Shown here: piece by piece, positions 52,571-62,133 of the stretch
Layout: the number at the start of each line of letters is the position of its first letter
How positions within the stretch are numbered: the first letter of the stretch is position 1
NCBI RefSeq assembly: GCF_012985465.1
Contig: NZ_JAAQWN010000013.1
Location: 1-64,000 of the forward strand
Direction: 5' to 3'
Source of the DNA: Pseudomonas sp. WS 5079
Lineage (GTDB): Bacteria > Pseudomonadota > Gammaproteobacteria > Pseudomonadales > Pseudomonadaceae
DNA: 64,000 nucleotides
Notes under the pieces: generated by a model
Database searches by the model: none
The model's input: the letters and a program-made list of their open reading frames with translations, nothing else
What the model was told of the DNA's origin: nothing
Translations under genes and position numbers: made by a program

Positions 52571-53986
52571 TTACTGTTCGACAAACGAGTAGGGGCGACT
52601 GCCCACGGTGATCTGCTTGAGAGCGGTGACCGGAGTCGTCAGTTGCTCGATACGGTCCAGCAACGCCACGTTGCCCGGCCTGGCATCGAGATAGGCGCGC
52701 AGTTGTGCCTCCGTCTGCAGGATCGGCAAGTTGCTCTGGGTGTAAAACACGCTGGCGCCGGCCACACGCTCGTTGGGCTGGTACAGCACCACCGTGTGCC
52801 CTTGGGCCTGTAGTTCCTGGATTTGGCGGGTCAGCGGCACGAAGGATTCTCGCCGGTCGGCCTTGGGCGCATACCAGATAGCAGCGCCCAGGTAGCCGGC
52901 AATCACCACGGCAAATACGCCGGTGATCAGGCTACGGCGATAGGCGGGTAGGCGGCTGAGCAGAACCGCGCCATATTCGGCCGCGAGGACCGCCGCCGCC
53001 GGGGTCAGGGCCATCAGATACACGATGCGTTTGCTGGAGGCGAAGGTCAGTAGGGTAAATTGCGCCACCAGCCACAGGCTGAAAAACAGCCGGTAACGAT
53101 TGCTCGCCAGGCTTTTGCGAAAATGCCACAGGCCCAGGTACACCAGGATATTCCACGGCAAAAAGGCTTCGGGCAGTTTGGCGAGGTAATAGTAGATCGG
53201 CTCGTAATGCCCGGCTTCGACGAAGGAGCCGTTGAAACGCCCGACACTGTTGGTCCACAACACCTCACCGACTGCCTGCATCCCACCCCGTTGATACAGA
53301 AACCCCAGCCAGATCAACAACGGCACCAGCGCCAGTAGGGTGAACATGCCGGGCCGCAGCCATTGGCCGGGCCGCACGCGCTTGTCCAACAGGCTGGTGC
53401 AGGCCAGGTAGGCAAAAATCACAATGCCCGGCATCGCCAGGCCCAGCACGCCTTTGCTCAAGGTGGCGATGGCCATCCCCAAGGTAAACAGCAGCCATGT
53501 GCCGATATTGGCACCGGGCTGGGATTCCGCGCGGGTGGCCTGGTAGAACGCCAGCAGGGCCAGGGTCACGCCGAGGCTGAGCAGCGCATCCTCACCTACG
53601 CCGCGCACGTTGCTCCAGTAACTGGCCATGGTCGCCAGCACCAGCGCGGCGCCAAACGCCAGGGGCTTGGGCCGTCCGAAGCGGCGCAGCATGCCGTACA
53701 GCAGCATCACACTGAACAACCCGGCAAACGCCGAGGCCAGTCGTACCGCGCCGGTGCTGGCGCCAAACAGGCGAATCGCCCCGGCATCCAGCCATAGGCT
53801 CAGGGGTGGTTTTTCCAGGAACGGCTCACCGAACAGGCGCGGCACCACCCAGTCATTATCCAGGTGCATGGCCATGGCAATCCCGGCCACCCGGGCTTCG
53901 GTGGAACCTTGCAACTCATGATTACCCAGGGCCACGAAGAACAGCAGACCGGCAAGCAGCAGCAACAGCGGGGCAGGGCGTGTCAT
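52571..53986 (-). CDS. ArnT/PMT-like membrane glycosyltransferase
   Basis: A 471-residue inner-membrane protein of the GT-C fold (GT83/PMT-like). About 11-12 helices are seen. The first periplasmic loop has HELQGSTEARVAGIAMAMHL and GEPFLEKPPLSLWL, the region that holds the catalytic acidic residue and KPP motif in ArnT-like enzymes. In E. coli, ArnT adds aminoarabinose to lipid A; this gene has no arn neighbours and is about 80 residues shorter, so the acceptor is probably different. It is convergent with oprD, 3 bases apart. Confidence 0.85.
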   Translation of the reverse strand: MTRPAPLLLLLAGLLFFVALGNHELQGSTEARVAGIAMAMHLDNDWVVPRLFGEPFLEKPPLSLWLDAGAIRLFGASTGAVRLASAFAGLFSVMLLYGMLRRFGRPKPLAFGAALVLATMASYWSNVRGVGEDALLSLGVTLALLAFYQATRAESQPGANIGTWLLFTLGMAIATLSKGVLGLAMPGIVIFAYLACTSLLDKRVRPGQWLRPGMFTLLALVPLLIWLGFLYQRGGMQAVGEVLWTNSVGRFNGSFVEAGHYEPIYYYLAKLPEAFLPWNILVYLGLWHFRKSLASNRYRLFFSLWLVAQFTLLTFASSKRIVYLMALTPAAAVLAAEYGAVLLSRLPAYRRSLITGVFAVVIAGYLGAAIWYAPKADRRESFVPLTRQIQELQAQGHTVVLYQPNERVAGASVFYTQSNLPILQTEAQLRAYLDARPGNVALLDRIEQLTTPVTALKQITVGSRPYSFVEQ

Positions 53987-54182
53987 GGGGTGGGTTACCG
54001 GATGCTAGAGGGGGGTAGCGTTGGAGTATACGAAGGCAATCCTTAACGAATTGTGAACGTAGCGCCCGTTGTAGATTGGCCTGCCAGGTGGTCTGGAAGT
54101 GGTCGGTTCGCCGCCGCCTTGGAAACCTACCATTGCCAGGTCCCGATCCACACTGGACCGGGCTTCCCGATAGGAGAACGCG

Positions 54183-54641
54183 ATGAGTAACGATCCACAG
54201 GCAATCGTGGTGAGAGCCTTGCAACCCGAAGACTATGAGCAATGGCTGCAACTGTGGCTGGCCTACCAGGACTTTTATCAAGTCACCCTGGATGAGACCA
54301 CCACCCGCACCGCCTTCAGTCGCTTGCTCGATGCCGATGAAGCCATGGCCTGCGCCGTGGCGGTACAGGGCGATGAGTTGGTCGGGCTGGTGCATGCGCT
54401 GTTGCATCGTTCGACCTGGGCGGTCGCTGATTTTTGCTACCTCGAAGACCTGTACGTGGCCCCCACCGTGCGCGGTGGCGGCACCGGCAAGCTGTTGATC
54501 GAATGGGTCCAGCGCTATGCGCAACACCACGGCTGCGCCCGGTTGTACTGGCATACCCAGCAGACCAATAAACGTGCGCAGAAACTCTACAACTGGATCG
54601 CCGAAGACTCGGGCTGCATCGAGTATCGGATGGCCCTGTAG
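54183..54641 (+). CDS. GNAT-family N-acetyltransferase
   Basis: A 152-residue acetyltransferase. The acetyl-CoA motif is seen as DLYVAPTVRGGGTGKLLIEW near residues 88-107 (the R/Q-x-x-G-x-G/A pattern reads RGGGTG), preceded by the beta strands of VVRALQPEDYEQWLQLW. A final YNWIAEDSG motif is common in this subgroup. GGAGAACGCG lies before the ATG. The substrate is unknown. It is a single gene between the glycosyltransferase and the MocR regulator. Confidence 0.88.
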   Translation: MSNDPQAIVVRALQPEDYEQWLQLWLAYQDFYQVTLDETTTRTAFSRLLDADEAMACAVAVQGDELVGLVHALLHRSTWAVADFCYLEDLYVAPTVRGGGTGKLLIEWVQRYAQHHGCARLYWHTQQTNKRAQKLYNWIAEDSGCIEYRMAL

Positions 54642-54731
54642 CGCCCGCCCGCAACGCTCGCCGATATTGCTCGTGGACATATCGGCGGCTTCGCACAAAG
54701 ATGCATGGTTTTTTAGCCCTTGGCCAAGTCA

Positions 54732-56231
54732 ATGACCCACAACCTGGAACTGGACACGCTGAAGATCCGCCTGACGGACCCCAAGCTGGCCTCGCTGGAT
54801 TTGCGGGTGCGGGTGCAACGGGTGCTGCGCCAGTTGATCCTCGAGGGCATCCTCGCGCCCGGCAGCCGCTTGCCCGCCACGCGCACGCTGTGCAAGTCAC
54901 TGGGCATCTCCCGGGATACCGTGGAAATGGCCTACGTCCAACTGCAATTGGACGGTTACCTGTGTCGGCGCGAAGGCTCGGGCAGTTTTGTCTCCGAGAA
55001 AATCGGGCCGAGCCTGCTGGGGGCGCGCAAGCGCCAGCCGGTGGTGGCGAACCAGGCGGCGCTGAGTGCCAGGGGCGCGCAGATCCTCGCCAGCGGCGGC
55101 GTTACCGACCAGCAAGTGGTCAAGGCGTTTGCCACGGGGCTGCCGGAAACGCGCACCTTTCCCGTGGGCATCTGGGAGCGCCTGCACCGCCAGGCATTGA
55201 AGGATTATCGCCCGAACCTGCTGTTGCACGGCGACCCGCAAGGCGCCGAACCCCTGCGCCAGGCCATCGCCGACTACCTGAACCTGGAGCGCGGCGCGCG
55301 GGTCACGCCGGATCAGGTGCTGGTGCTGTCGAGTACGCGCCAGGCCCTGTATTTGTGCGCGCAGGTGCTGGTGGATGAAGGCCGGCCGATCCTGATGGAA
55401 GACCCCGGTTACTTCGGCGCCCGCAAGGCGTTTGAAATGGCCCAGCTCAAGGTGGTACCGGTGGCGGTGGACGCCAAAGGCCTGTGTATCGACGCCTTGC
55501 GCGCCGACCGCAGTGGCGCCAATGCCGTGTATGTCACGCCGTCCCATCAATACCCCACTGGCGCCACCCTCGCGCTGGAACGGCGCCTGGACCTGATCGC
55601 CTGGGCCGAGCAGCGCCAAGGCTGGATCATCGAGGACGACTACGACAGCCAGTTTCACTACGAAGGCCTGCCGACCGCCTGTGTACAAGGCCTGGATAGT
55701 TACCAGCGCACGCTGTACCTCGGCACCTTCAGCAAATCCCTGTACCCCGGCTTGCGCATGGGCTTTATGGTGCTGCCCCGGGAGTTGGTCAAGCCCATGA
55801 CTTACGCCCGCAGCATCCTCGACGGCCACACCCCGCAAATCGCCCAGTTGACCCTGGCGCGCTTTATGAGCGATGGGCATTTCGGCAGCCATATCCGCGC
55901 GATGCGCAAAGTCTACGGCGAGCGACGTGATGCCATGGCCGAGGCGGTGGAGCGCCACTTGAGCCATGTGGTCACCGCCAGCTTGCCGCCCGGGGGCTTG
56001 CAATTGCCTTGCGTGCTGCATGAGGGATGGTCGGAGCTGGAGACGATTCGCCAGGCGGCGCGGGTGGGTATCCAACTGCCTGGCCTCACGCGGCTCTACG
56101 CCCAGCCGCCGGCAAGGGGCGGCTGGCTGCTGGGGTTCTCGGCGCTGACGCCCGGTGAAATCGACAGCGCCAGCCGGCAATTGGCCAAGGTGCTCAAGGG
56201 TGGTCTGGTGCAAGGTCGGGAAGTGGACTGA
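54732..56231 (+). CDS. MocR/PdxR-type regulator (GntR HTH fused to aminotransferase)
   Basis: A 499-residue regulator. A GntR winged helix (about residues 15-85, with RVQRVLRQLILEGILAPGSR and LCKSLGISRDTVEMAYVQLQ) is joined to a class I aminotransferase-like domain. The PLP-lysine lies in LGTFSKSLYPGLRMGF near 334, so it should bind PLP. PdxR members control pyridoxal genes; other MocR members control GABA, taurine or transporter genes. No pdx gene is near. A TTG four codons upstream is possible, but the ATG at 54732 is preferred. benE follows 53 bases later on the same strand. Confidence 0.88.
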   Translation: MTHNLELDTLKIRLTDPKLASLDLRVRVQRVLRQLILEGILAPGSRLPATRTLCKSLGISRDTVEMAYVQLQLDGYLCRREGSGSFVSEKIGPSLLGARKRQPVVANQAALSARGAQILASGGVTDQQVVKAFATGLPETRTFPVGIWERLHRQALKDYRPNLLLHGDPQGAEPLRQAIADYLNLERGARVTPDQVLVLSSTRQALYLCAQVLVDEGRPILMEDPGYFGARKAFEMAQLKVVPVAVDAKGLCIDALRADRSGANAVYVTPSHQYPTGATLALERRLDLIAWAEQRQGWIIEDDYDSQFHYEGLPTACVQGLDSYQRTLYLGTFSKSLYPGLRMGFMVLPRELVKPMTYARSILDGHTPQIAQLTLARFMSDGHFGSHIRAMRKVYGERRDAMAEAVERHLSHVVTASLPPGGLQLPCVLHEGWSELETIRQAARVGIQLPGLTRLYAQPPARGGWLLGFSALTPGEIDSASRQLAKVLKGGLVQGREVD

Positions 56232-56284
56232 AAGGGCGGTCCGGTGCTTGTTAGCCTTTGCGGCCTCAACCAAAGGAATGCGCC

Positions 56285-57487
56285 ATGAACCGACCCGCCC
56301 CACGCCTGCGCCTTGCCGACTACCTGTCACCGAGCATCAGTGCGCTGATTTCCGTCATCGTCAATTACGCCGGGACCTTTGTCCTGGTGTTCCAGGCCGC
56401 GCACCTGGCGCAACTGAGCGCGGCGCAAACCGCGTCCTGGGTCTGGTCGGTGAGTATTGGCGTGGGCGTGAGCGGTGCGTGGTTGAGCTACCGCTACCGC
56501 GAGCCGATCATCACGGCGTGGTCGACGCCGGGGGTGGCCTTTCTGGCGACGGTCATGGCGTTTACACCGTATGCCGAAGTGATCGGTGCCTATGTGATGT
56601 GCGCCATCGGTTTTATCGTGCTGGGCCTGAGCGGTGCGTTCGAGCGCTTGGTGCGGCTGATCCCCGGTGGCATTGCGGCGGGTTTGCTGGCGGGGATCCT
56701 CTTGCAGTTTGGGGTGGCGGCGTTTGGCGGGGCCAACGCGGACCCGCTGCTGGTGATTGTCCTGGTGGTGTCCTACGCGGTGCTGCGCCGTTTCACTTCA
56801 CGTTATGCGATGGTCGGAGTTCTGTTGATTGGCCTGGGGTTGCTGCTCGCCCAACAGCGGCTTGACCTGCACAGCCTGGAGCTGCAACTGGCCGCCCCGG
56901 TGTTTGAAATGCCGCATTTTTCCATCGCGGCGTTTTTTGGCGTGGCCTTGCCGCTGTTCGTGATCACCCTGACCGGGCAATACATCCCCGGCATGCTGGT
57001 GCTGCGCAACGACGGGTTCAAGACCAGCGCCAACCCGATCATCACCGTCACCGGCCCGGGGTCTTTGTTGATGGCACCCTTCGGCGCCCACGCGTTCAAT
57101 GTCGCAGCGATCACGGCGGCGATCTGCACCGGGCGCGATACCCATCAGGACCCGTCCAAGCGCTACATCGCCGGGTTGGTGTGTGGGGCGCTGTACATCC
57201 TGGTCGGGGTGTTTGGCGTGACGCTGGCAACCTTGTTCATGGTCCTGCCGCGCGCGTTTATCACCACCTTGGCGGGCCTGGCGCTGCTCGGCGCCATCGG
57301 TTCAAGCCTGGCCAATGCCATGGCCGATACACGCACCCGGGAAACCGCGTTGATCACCTTTTTGGCGACGGCGGCCAATGTCACGCTGCTGGGGATTGGC
57401 GGCGCGTTCTGGGGGCTGGTGGCGGGGTTGTTGGTGCATGGGGTGATTCACGGTGGGCGCGGGGTTCAGACGCGCGCGGCGGGCTAA
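56285..57487 (+). CDS. benE: BenE-family benzoate/H+ symporter
   Basis: A 400-residue inner-membrane carrier of the BenE family. About 11-12 helices are seen. The YLSPSISALISVIVNYAGTF start and the central GQYIPGMLVLRNDGFKTSAN are family features. BenE brings in benzoate with protons. No ben catabolic genes are near, so the role is inferred from the family. AAGGAATGCGCC precedes the ATG. It follows the MocR gene and its stop overlaps the stop of the next, convergent gene by 3 bases. Confidence 0.85.
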   Translation: MNRPAPRLRLADYLSPSISALISVIVNYAGTFVLVFQAAHLAQLSAAQTASWVWSVSIGVGVSGAWLSYRYREPIITAWSTPGVAFLATVMAFTPYAEVIGAYVMCAIGFIVLGLSGAFERLVRLIPGGIAAGLLAGILLQFGVAAFGGANADPLLVIVLVVSYAVLRRFTSRYAMVGVLLIGLGLLLAQQRLDLHSLELQLAAPVFEMPHFSIAAFFGVALPLFVITLTGQYIPGMLVLRNDGFKTSANPIITVTGPGSLLMAPFGAHAFNVAAITAAICTGRDTHQDPSKRYIAGLVCGALYILVGVFGVTLATLFMVLPRAFITTLAGLALLGAIGSSLANAMADTRTRETALITFLATAANVTLLGIGGAFWGLVAGLLVHGVIHGGRGVQTRAAG

Positions 57488-57987
57488 AGGAGTTCGGCGC
57501 GTTTCACCGCGATACCCAACGGGCCACTGAGCTTTTCGACCCTGACCTTGCCACCCGCCCGAAGCGCATCCGGGTGGCAGATTCTTATACGTTTTTCGAG
57601 TTCTCGATCGTAGACCTTTAACCCGCTACAGCCCTTGCCGGCGGAGGTGTATTCGTAGCTGGCGATGTAGTCGCCCGGCCTTGTGCTTGAAAAAAACACA
57701 AGCAATGACAACACGAAAAAATCGGCCACGACGATAACGGCGAGCAGCGAGATCGCCTCTTCCAACGAGTCCATTATTGTAAATCTGAGGCGCGGATTCC
57801 TGCGCCGAACCCCCAGCACAAATGCCACGGCAGCCAATAGGGGCGATGTCACCAGGCAGATCATCACGCTCAACGTATTGAAGTACACGATGCGGTCGAG
57901 CCAGAACACCCATAACCCGATGGTTGCCACGAAAAGTACTACGCCCAGGCCGACGAGCAGGCGTGTAGAGGTCAGCGGTCTTCTCAA
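57484..57987 (-). CDS. hypothetical membrane protein
   Basis: A 167-residue protein with three likely helices: about 10-30, 38-58 and 80-100. A soluble C-terminal part with KGCSGLKVYDRELEKRIRIC contains two cysteines. Base composition is less GC-rich than the neighbours. No family recognised. It has no clear Shine-Dalgarno and is convergent with benE (4-base overlap). Confidence 0.6.
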   Translation of the reverse strand: MRRPLTSTRLLVGLGVVLFVATIGLWVFWLDRIVYFNTLSVMICLVTSPLLAAVAFVLGVRRRNPRLRFTIMDSLEEAISLLAVIVVADFFVLSLLVFFSSTRPGDYIASYEYTSAGKGCSGLKVYDRELEKRIRICHPDALRAGGKVRVEKLSGPLGIAVKRAELL

Positions 57988-58087
57988 TTCAAATGGCTTC
58001 CATGCAGTGAAGCAAAGGGGTAAACGCGACAGGCACTGTGTTTGGGTCGGATAAAACAGCAGGGAGTATAAACTTCTACTTGTCTCT

Positions 58088-58106
58088 AATGAGAAGTATT
58101 ATCATA
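58088..58106. promoter_or_regulatory. Fur box before fecI
   Basis: AATGAGAAGTATTATCATA matches the Fur consensus (GATAATGATAATCATTATC-type hexamers) in most positions. It lies 39 bases before the sigma-factor gene, so iron shortage should switch on fecI. Confidence 0.78.
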
Positions 58107-58144
58107 CGCGCCTCCCGTCAGCTGCCAGTCCGGAAATCATCTCG

Positions 58145-58654
58145 ATGGCCTCATCCTCTTCCTCCCACCGTGCTGTGGGTGAACTCTACGCCCAGCATCA
58201 CGGCTGGGTGGTGCAGTTGCTGCGGCGCAAGCTGGGTGGGCAGGAGCAGGCACTGGACCTGGCTCAGGACACCTTCGTGCGTATCCTCAGCAGTGGGCCC
58301 TTGCCGCTGTTGCGTGAGCCGCGGGCTTATCTCACCACGGTCGCCAGCCGCCTGTGCGGCCAGTATTTTCGCCGCCAGGCTCTGGAGCGTGCGTACGAAC
58401 AATCCCTGTTGATCCTCGAGCCGGAACACGCGCCGTCGCCGGAGACCCGCTTGTTGGTACTTGAAGCACTGGATGCGGTCGGGCAGGTGCTGGACGGGTT
58501 GGGGAGCAAGGTGCGGGAGATTTTCCTGCTGTCGCAGTTGGACGGCCTGACTTATCCACAGATCGCCGAGCAACTGGGCCTGACCGTGAATGTTGTGCAA
58601 AAGGCCATGCTCAAGGCCTATCGGCATTGTTACCTGGCGGTGTACCAGGCATGA
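58145..58654 (+). CDS. FecI-type ECF sigma factor
   Basis: A 169-residue extracytoplasmic-function sigma factor. Sigma region 2 has LYAQHHGWVVQLLRRKLGG and AQDTFVRIL, and region 4 has LDGLTYPQIAEQLGLTVNVV followed by a basic helix. It should direct RNA polymerase to the receptor gene downstream when the receptor and FecR signal that the siderophore is present. The stop overlaps the fecR start (ATGA). A Fur box lies upstream. Confidence 0.93.
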   Translation: MASSSSSHRAVGELYAQHHGWVVQLLRRKLGGQEQALDLAQDTFVRILSSGPLPLLREPRAYLTTVASRLCGQYFRRQALERAYEQSLLILEPEHAPSPETRLLVLEALDAVGQVLDGLGSKVREIFLLSQLDGLTYPQIAEQLGLTVNVVQKAMLKAYRHCYLAVYQA

Positions 58655-59619
58655 CGATGTTCCAGCCAACCGACGATCAATTGTTGGATGAATACGTGCT
58701 GGACCAGGCGCTGATGTGGATGGTCACCCTGCAATCGGGCGTCAGCGGCGCCGCCGAGCAACGCGCGTGTGCAGCCTGGCGCAATGCAAATCCCCAGCAT
58801 GAACTGGCCTGGCAGCGCTTGACCGGCTTGAGCCGCGACCTGCGTAGCAGCACCGTTGCCCTGCCGGCGCCCGCCGCCCGCCAGTTGTTGCGGGCGCGCA
58901 GCCTGACCTCGCGGCGCACGCTGCTCAAGGGTTTCGCCGGCCTGGGGATTGCGGCGGCCATGGGCCTGGGTGTGCGCGAGCGCGTGGTATTGCCGCAGTT
59001 GTTCAGTGACTACCGCACCACCACCGGCGAGCGGCGGCCCTTGCAGTTGGCCGGCGCTGGCGCGGTGCAACTGGACACCCAGACGGCGGTGGATGTGCGC
59101 GGCCCGCAATTGGCCCTGAACCAGGGACGCTTGCTATTGGCGACGGCGGCGGACACCTTCGTCGGCGTCAAGACCGCCCATGGCTGGGTGCGGCCGGTGG
59201 CGCTGTCGCGGCTGATCATCAGCCAGGATCTGCCAGGCCAGCGCGGGACCCTGGTGCAAGTGCTCGCAGGCCATGTCTGGATCGAACCGCAGCAAGGTGG
59301 CCGGGTGTCGATCGGCGCCGGCCAGCAGTTGGCCTTCGACAGCCGCCAAAGCGGCCCGGCACAACCCCTTGCGCCCGCCGCCGATGCCTGGAGCCGTGGC
59401 TTGCTGATTGCCGAGCGCATGCCGCTGGCCCAGGTGGTCGATCAGCTCAACCGTTACCGGCGCGGGGTGTTGCGCTGTGACCCGGCGGTTGCCGGTCTGC
59501 AAGTCTCGGGTTCGTTCTCCCTCGACCGCCCGGATGCCAGCCTCGACCTGCTGGCCAAGGTGCTGCCGGTGCGCGTGCAGCGGGTCTTCGGCTACCTGGC
59601 GACGGTGGTGGCGGCCTAG
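58651..59619 (+). CDS. FecR-type anti-sigma / signal transducer
   Basis: A 322-residue single-pass inner-membrane protein. The cytoplasmic anti-sigma part (about 1-90) has EYVLDQALMWMVTLQSG and ACAAWRNANPQHELAWQR. One membrane helix follows at about 98-116, with SRRTLLKG just before it, a twin-arginine-like motif; E. coli FecR has been reported to use the Tat route. The periplasmic FecR domain ends in a secretin-like motif that contacts the receptor's signalling domain. The start at 58651 overlaps the fecI stop by 4 bases. Confidence 0.92.
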   Translation: MTMFQPTDDQLLDEYVLDQALMWMVTLQSGVSGAAEQRACAAWRNANPQHELAWQRLTGLSRDLRSSTVALPAPAARQLLRARSLTSRRTLLKGFAGLGIAAAMGLGVRERVVLPQLFSDYRTTTGERRPLQLAGAGAVQLDTQTAVDVRGPQLALNQGRLLLATAADTFVGVKTAHGWVRPVALSRLIISQDLPGQRGTLVQVLAGHVWIEPQQGGRVSIGAGQQLAFDSRQSGPAQPLAPAADAWSRGLLIAERMPLAQVVDQLNRYRRGVLRCDPAVAGLQVSGSFSLDRPDASLDLLAKVLPVRVQRVFGYLATVVAA

Positions 59620-59724
59620 GTAAAAAAATTTCCATGGGGCCGGCAGTATTTGCCATCTCGTGCATCAAGACAGGGAAGACGCTGAATAAGAGCGCCCCCA
59701 ACCTTTCACCACAGGACAGTCTTT

Positions 59725-62133
59725 ATGCACAGCCGCGTCACTCCGCTTGCCAGCGCCCTGCGCGCCATCATCGTTGGTTTAACCGTGGCCACGGCCAGCC
59801 ACGGCGCCATGGCCGCCGCTGCGCAACCGGCTACCGAACAGGCCCCGCGCCAGTCCTACGACATCGCTGCCGGCAGCCTGGACCGCGTGCTGGGTGCTTT
59901 CGGCAATCAGGCGGGCGTGATGATCGCTATCGATTCGGCGCTGGCCAAGGGTGTGCACAGCCAGGGCTTGCACGGCAGTTTTGCCCTGGCCGAGGGGCTT
60001 GAGCGCCTGCTGGCACCGCTGGGCCTGCAGGCCGAGTATGAGCAGGGCAGCTATCGTGTGGTGGCGCGGGCCGTCGCAGACGGGCAAGTGCAATTGCAGG
60101 CCACGCAGATCAGCGCCAACCAGTTGGGCTCGATCACCGAAGGCACTGGCTCCTACACCCCGGGCACGATTGCCACCGCCACGCGGATGGTGCTCACCCC
60201 ACGGGAAACGCCGCAATCGATCTCGGTGGTCACGCGCCAGGTGATGGATGACTTCGGCCTCAATGCCATCGACGACGTGATGCGCCACACGCCCGGCATC
60301 ACCGTGTCGACCTACGACACCGAGCGCACCAACTACTATTCCCGTGGTTTTTCCATCGTCAACTTCCAGTACGACGGCATCCCCACCCTGCGCGACGCGC
60401 AGTACTCGGCGGGGCAGACCCTGACCGACATGGCCCTGTATGACCGCGTCGAAGTGCTCAAGGGCGCCACCGGCCTGCTCACCGGCGCGGGCGGCCCGGG
60501 CGGTACCATCAACCTGATTCGCAAGAAGCCGACCTCGGAGTTCAAGAGCAGCATCGAACTGGGCGCCGGCTCCTGGGACAACTACCGCTCGCAGATCGAC
60601 GTCAGCGGCCCGTTGACCGAAACCGGCAACGTGCGCGGCCGGGCGGTGGCGGCGTACCAGGATAAAAAATCGTTCCTCGACCACTATTCGCGCAAAACCG
60701 GCGTTTACTACGGCATCCTTGAATTCGACCTTGACCCCGACACCCTGCTGACCCTGGGCGCCGACTATCAGGACAGCGACCCGAAAGGCTCCAGCTGGAC
60801 CGGTACGCGGACCATCTTCGACCCGGCCGGCAACAAACTGGACCTGCCGCGCTCGTTCAACAACGGGCCGAAGTGGAGCAGTTGGGAGCAGTACACCCGC
60901 ACCCTGTTCGCCACCTTGGAGCACACCTTCGACAATGGCTGGGTGACCAAGGGCCAGTACAACCATCAGATCAACGGCTACAACGCGCCCCTGGGCTACA
61001 TCTCCCAGGACTCCCTGACCGCCAGCTCGATCTTTGCGCGTAAATACACCGGCGAGACCACCAGTGACAGCGTCGATGTGTACGCGTCCGGGCCGTTTGA
61101 GTTGTTTGGTCGTGAGCATCAACTGGTGGTGGGCCAGTCGTTGTCCATCTCCAAATGGAAGGGCAAGGACTACGGCAGCGCGACCTATTTCGACAACTCC
61201 TACGACTTCTACAAGTGGCACGGCGAAGCCATCGAGCCGCTGTGGAACCAACCGACCAGGATCAGCGACGAAACCACGCGCCAGACCGGCAGCTACATCA
61301 CCGGGCGCTTCAGCCTGATGGATGACCTGCACTTGCTGCTGGGCACGCGCATCGCCAACTACCAGGTCACGGGCACCAGCGACACCCGGGAAAGCGGCAA
61401 GGTCGTGCCCTATGCCGGCCTGACCTACGACCTCAACGACAACTTCACGGCCTACGCCAGCTACACCGAAATCTTCCAGCCACAAACCCAGTATCGCGAC
61501 CGTACGCGCACCATGCTTGATCCCAACGAAGGCAAGAACTACGAACTGGGCCTCAAGAGTGAGTTCTTCGACGGGCGCCTGAACGCCAGCCTGGCTTACT
61601 TCGAGGTCCACGAAAAAAATCGCCCGGTTGCTGATACGGCCTACAACTCCCAGCCGGGCGTGGACTACTCCTACATCGGCACTAAAACCGAGACCAAGGG
61701 CTACGAAGCGGAAATCTCCGGTGAACTGAGCCCCGGCTGGCAGCTACAGGCCGGCTACACCCACAAGATCGCCCGCGATGCCGACAAGAAAAAGGTCGCC
61801 ACCTGGGAGCCGGAAGATCAACTGAGTTTCTACACCAGCTACAAACTCCAGGGCCGCCTGGACAAACTCACCCTGGGTGGTGGAGCGCGTTGGCAGGCTG
61901 CCGGTTGGCAAAACGTCAACAACCCCGGCACGCGCCAGAGCGAAAAATTCACCCAGGACCCGTACTGGCTGGTGGACCTGATGGCCCGTTATCAACTGAC
62001 GGAAAACCTGTCGGCCACGCTCAACGTCAACAACCTGTTCGACAAGGCGTACTACACCAACATCGGCTTCTACGACTCGGCGTATTACGGCGACCCGCGC
62101 AATGTGATGGTGACTACGCGCTGGGATTTCTAG
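59725..62133 (+). CDS. TonB-dependent siderophore receptor with N-terminal signalling domain
   Basis: An 802-residue outer-membrane receptor. The signal peptide ends at about residue 30 (HGAMA). A secretin/TonB short N-terminal (STN) signalling domain at about 40-115 (QSYDIAAGSLDRVLGAFGNQ) should touch FecR. The plug (RETPQSISVVTRQVMDDFGL, then EVLKGATGLLTGAGGPGGTI) and a 22-strand barrel ending TTRWDF follow. It resembles FhuE/FpvA-type ferric-siderophore receptors. The siderophore cannot be told from sequence, and no biosynthesis genes lie near, so it may take up a siderophore made by others. It overlaps the next, convergent gene by 4 bases. Confidence 0.92.
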   Translation: MHSRVTPLASALRAIIVGLTVATASHGAMAAAAQPATEQAPRQSYDIAAGSLDRVLGAFGNQAGVMIAIDSALAKGVHSQGLHGSFALAEGLERLLAPLGLQAEYEQGSYRVVARAVADGQVQLQATQISANQLGSITEGTGSYTPGTIATATRMVLTPRETPQSISVVTRQVMDDFGLNAIDDVMRHTPGITVSTYDTERTNYYSRGFSIVNFQYDGIPTLRDAQYSAGQTLTDMALYDRVEVLKGATGLLTGAGGPGGTINLIRKKPTSEFKSSIELGAGSWDNYRSQIDVSGPLTETGNVRGRAVAAYQDKKSFLDHYSRKTGVYYGILEFDLDPDTLLTLGADYQDSDPKGSSWTGTRTIFDPAGNKLDLPRSFNNGPKWSSWEQYTRTLFATLEHTFDNGWVTKGQYNHQINGYNAPLGYISQDSLTASSIFARKYTGETTSDSVDVYASGPFELFGREHQLVVGQSLSISKWKGKDYGSATYFDNSYDFYKWHGEAIEPLWNQPTRISDETTRQTGSYITGRFSLMDDLHLLLGTRIANYQVTGTSDTRESGKVVPYAGLTYDLNDNFTAYASYTEIFQPQTQYRDRTRTMLDPNEGKNYELGLKSEFFDGRLNASLAYFEVHEKNRPVADTAYNSQPGVDYSYIGTKTETKGYEAEISGELSPGWQLQAGYTHKIARDADKKKVATWEPEDQLSFYTSYKLQGRLDKLTLGGGARWQAAGWQNVNNPGTRQSEKFTQDPYWLVDLMARYQLTENLSATLNVNNLFDKAYYTNIGFYDSAYYGDPRNVMVTTRWDF

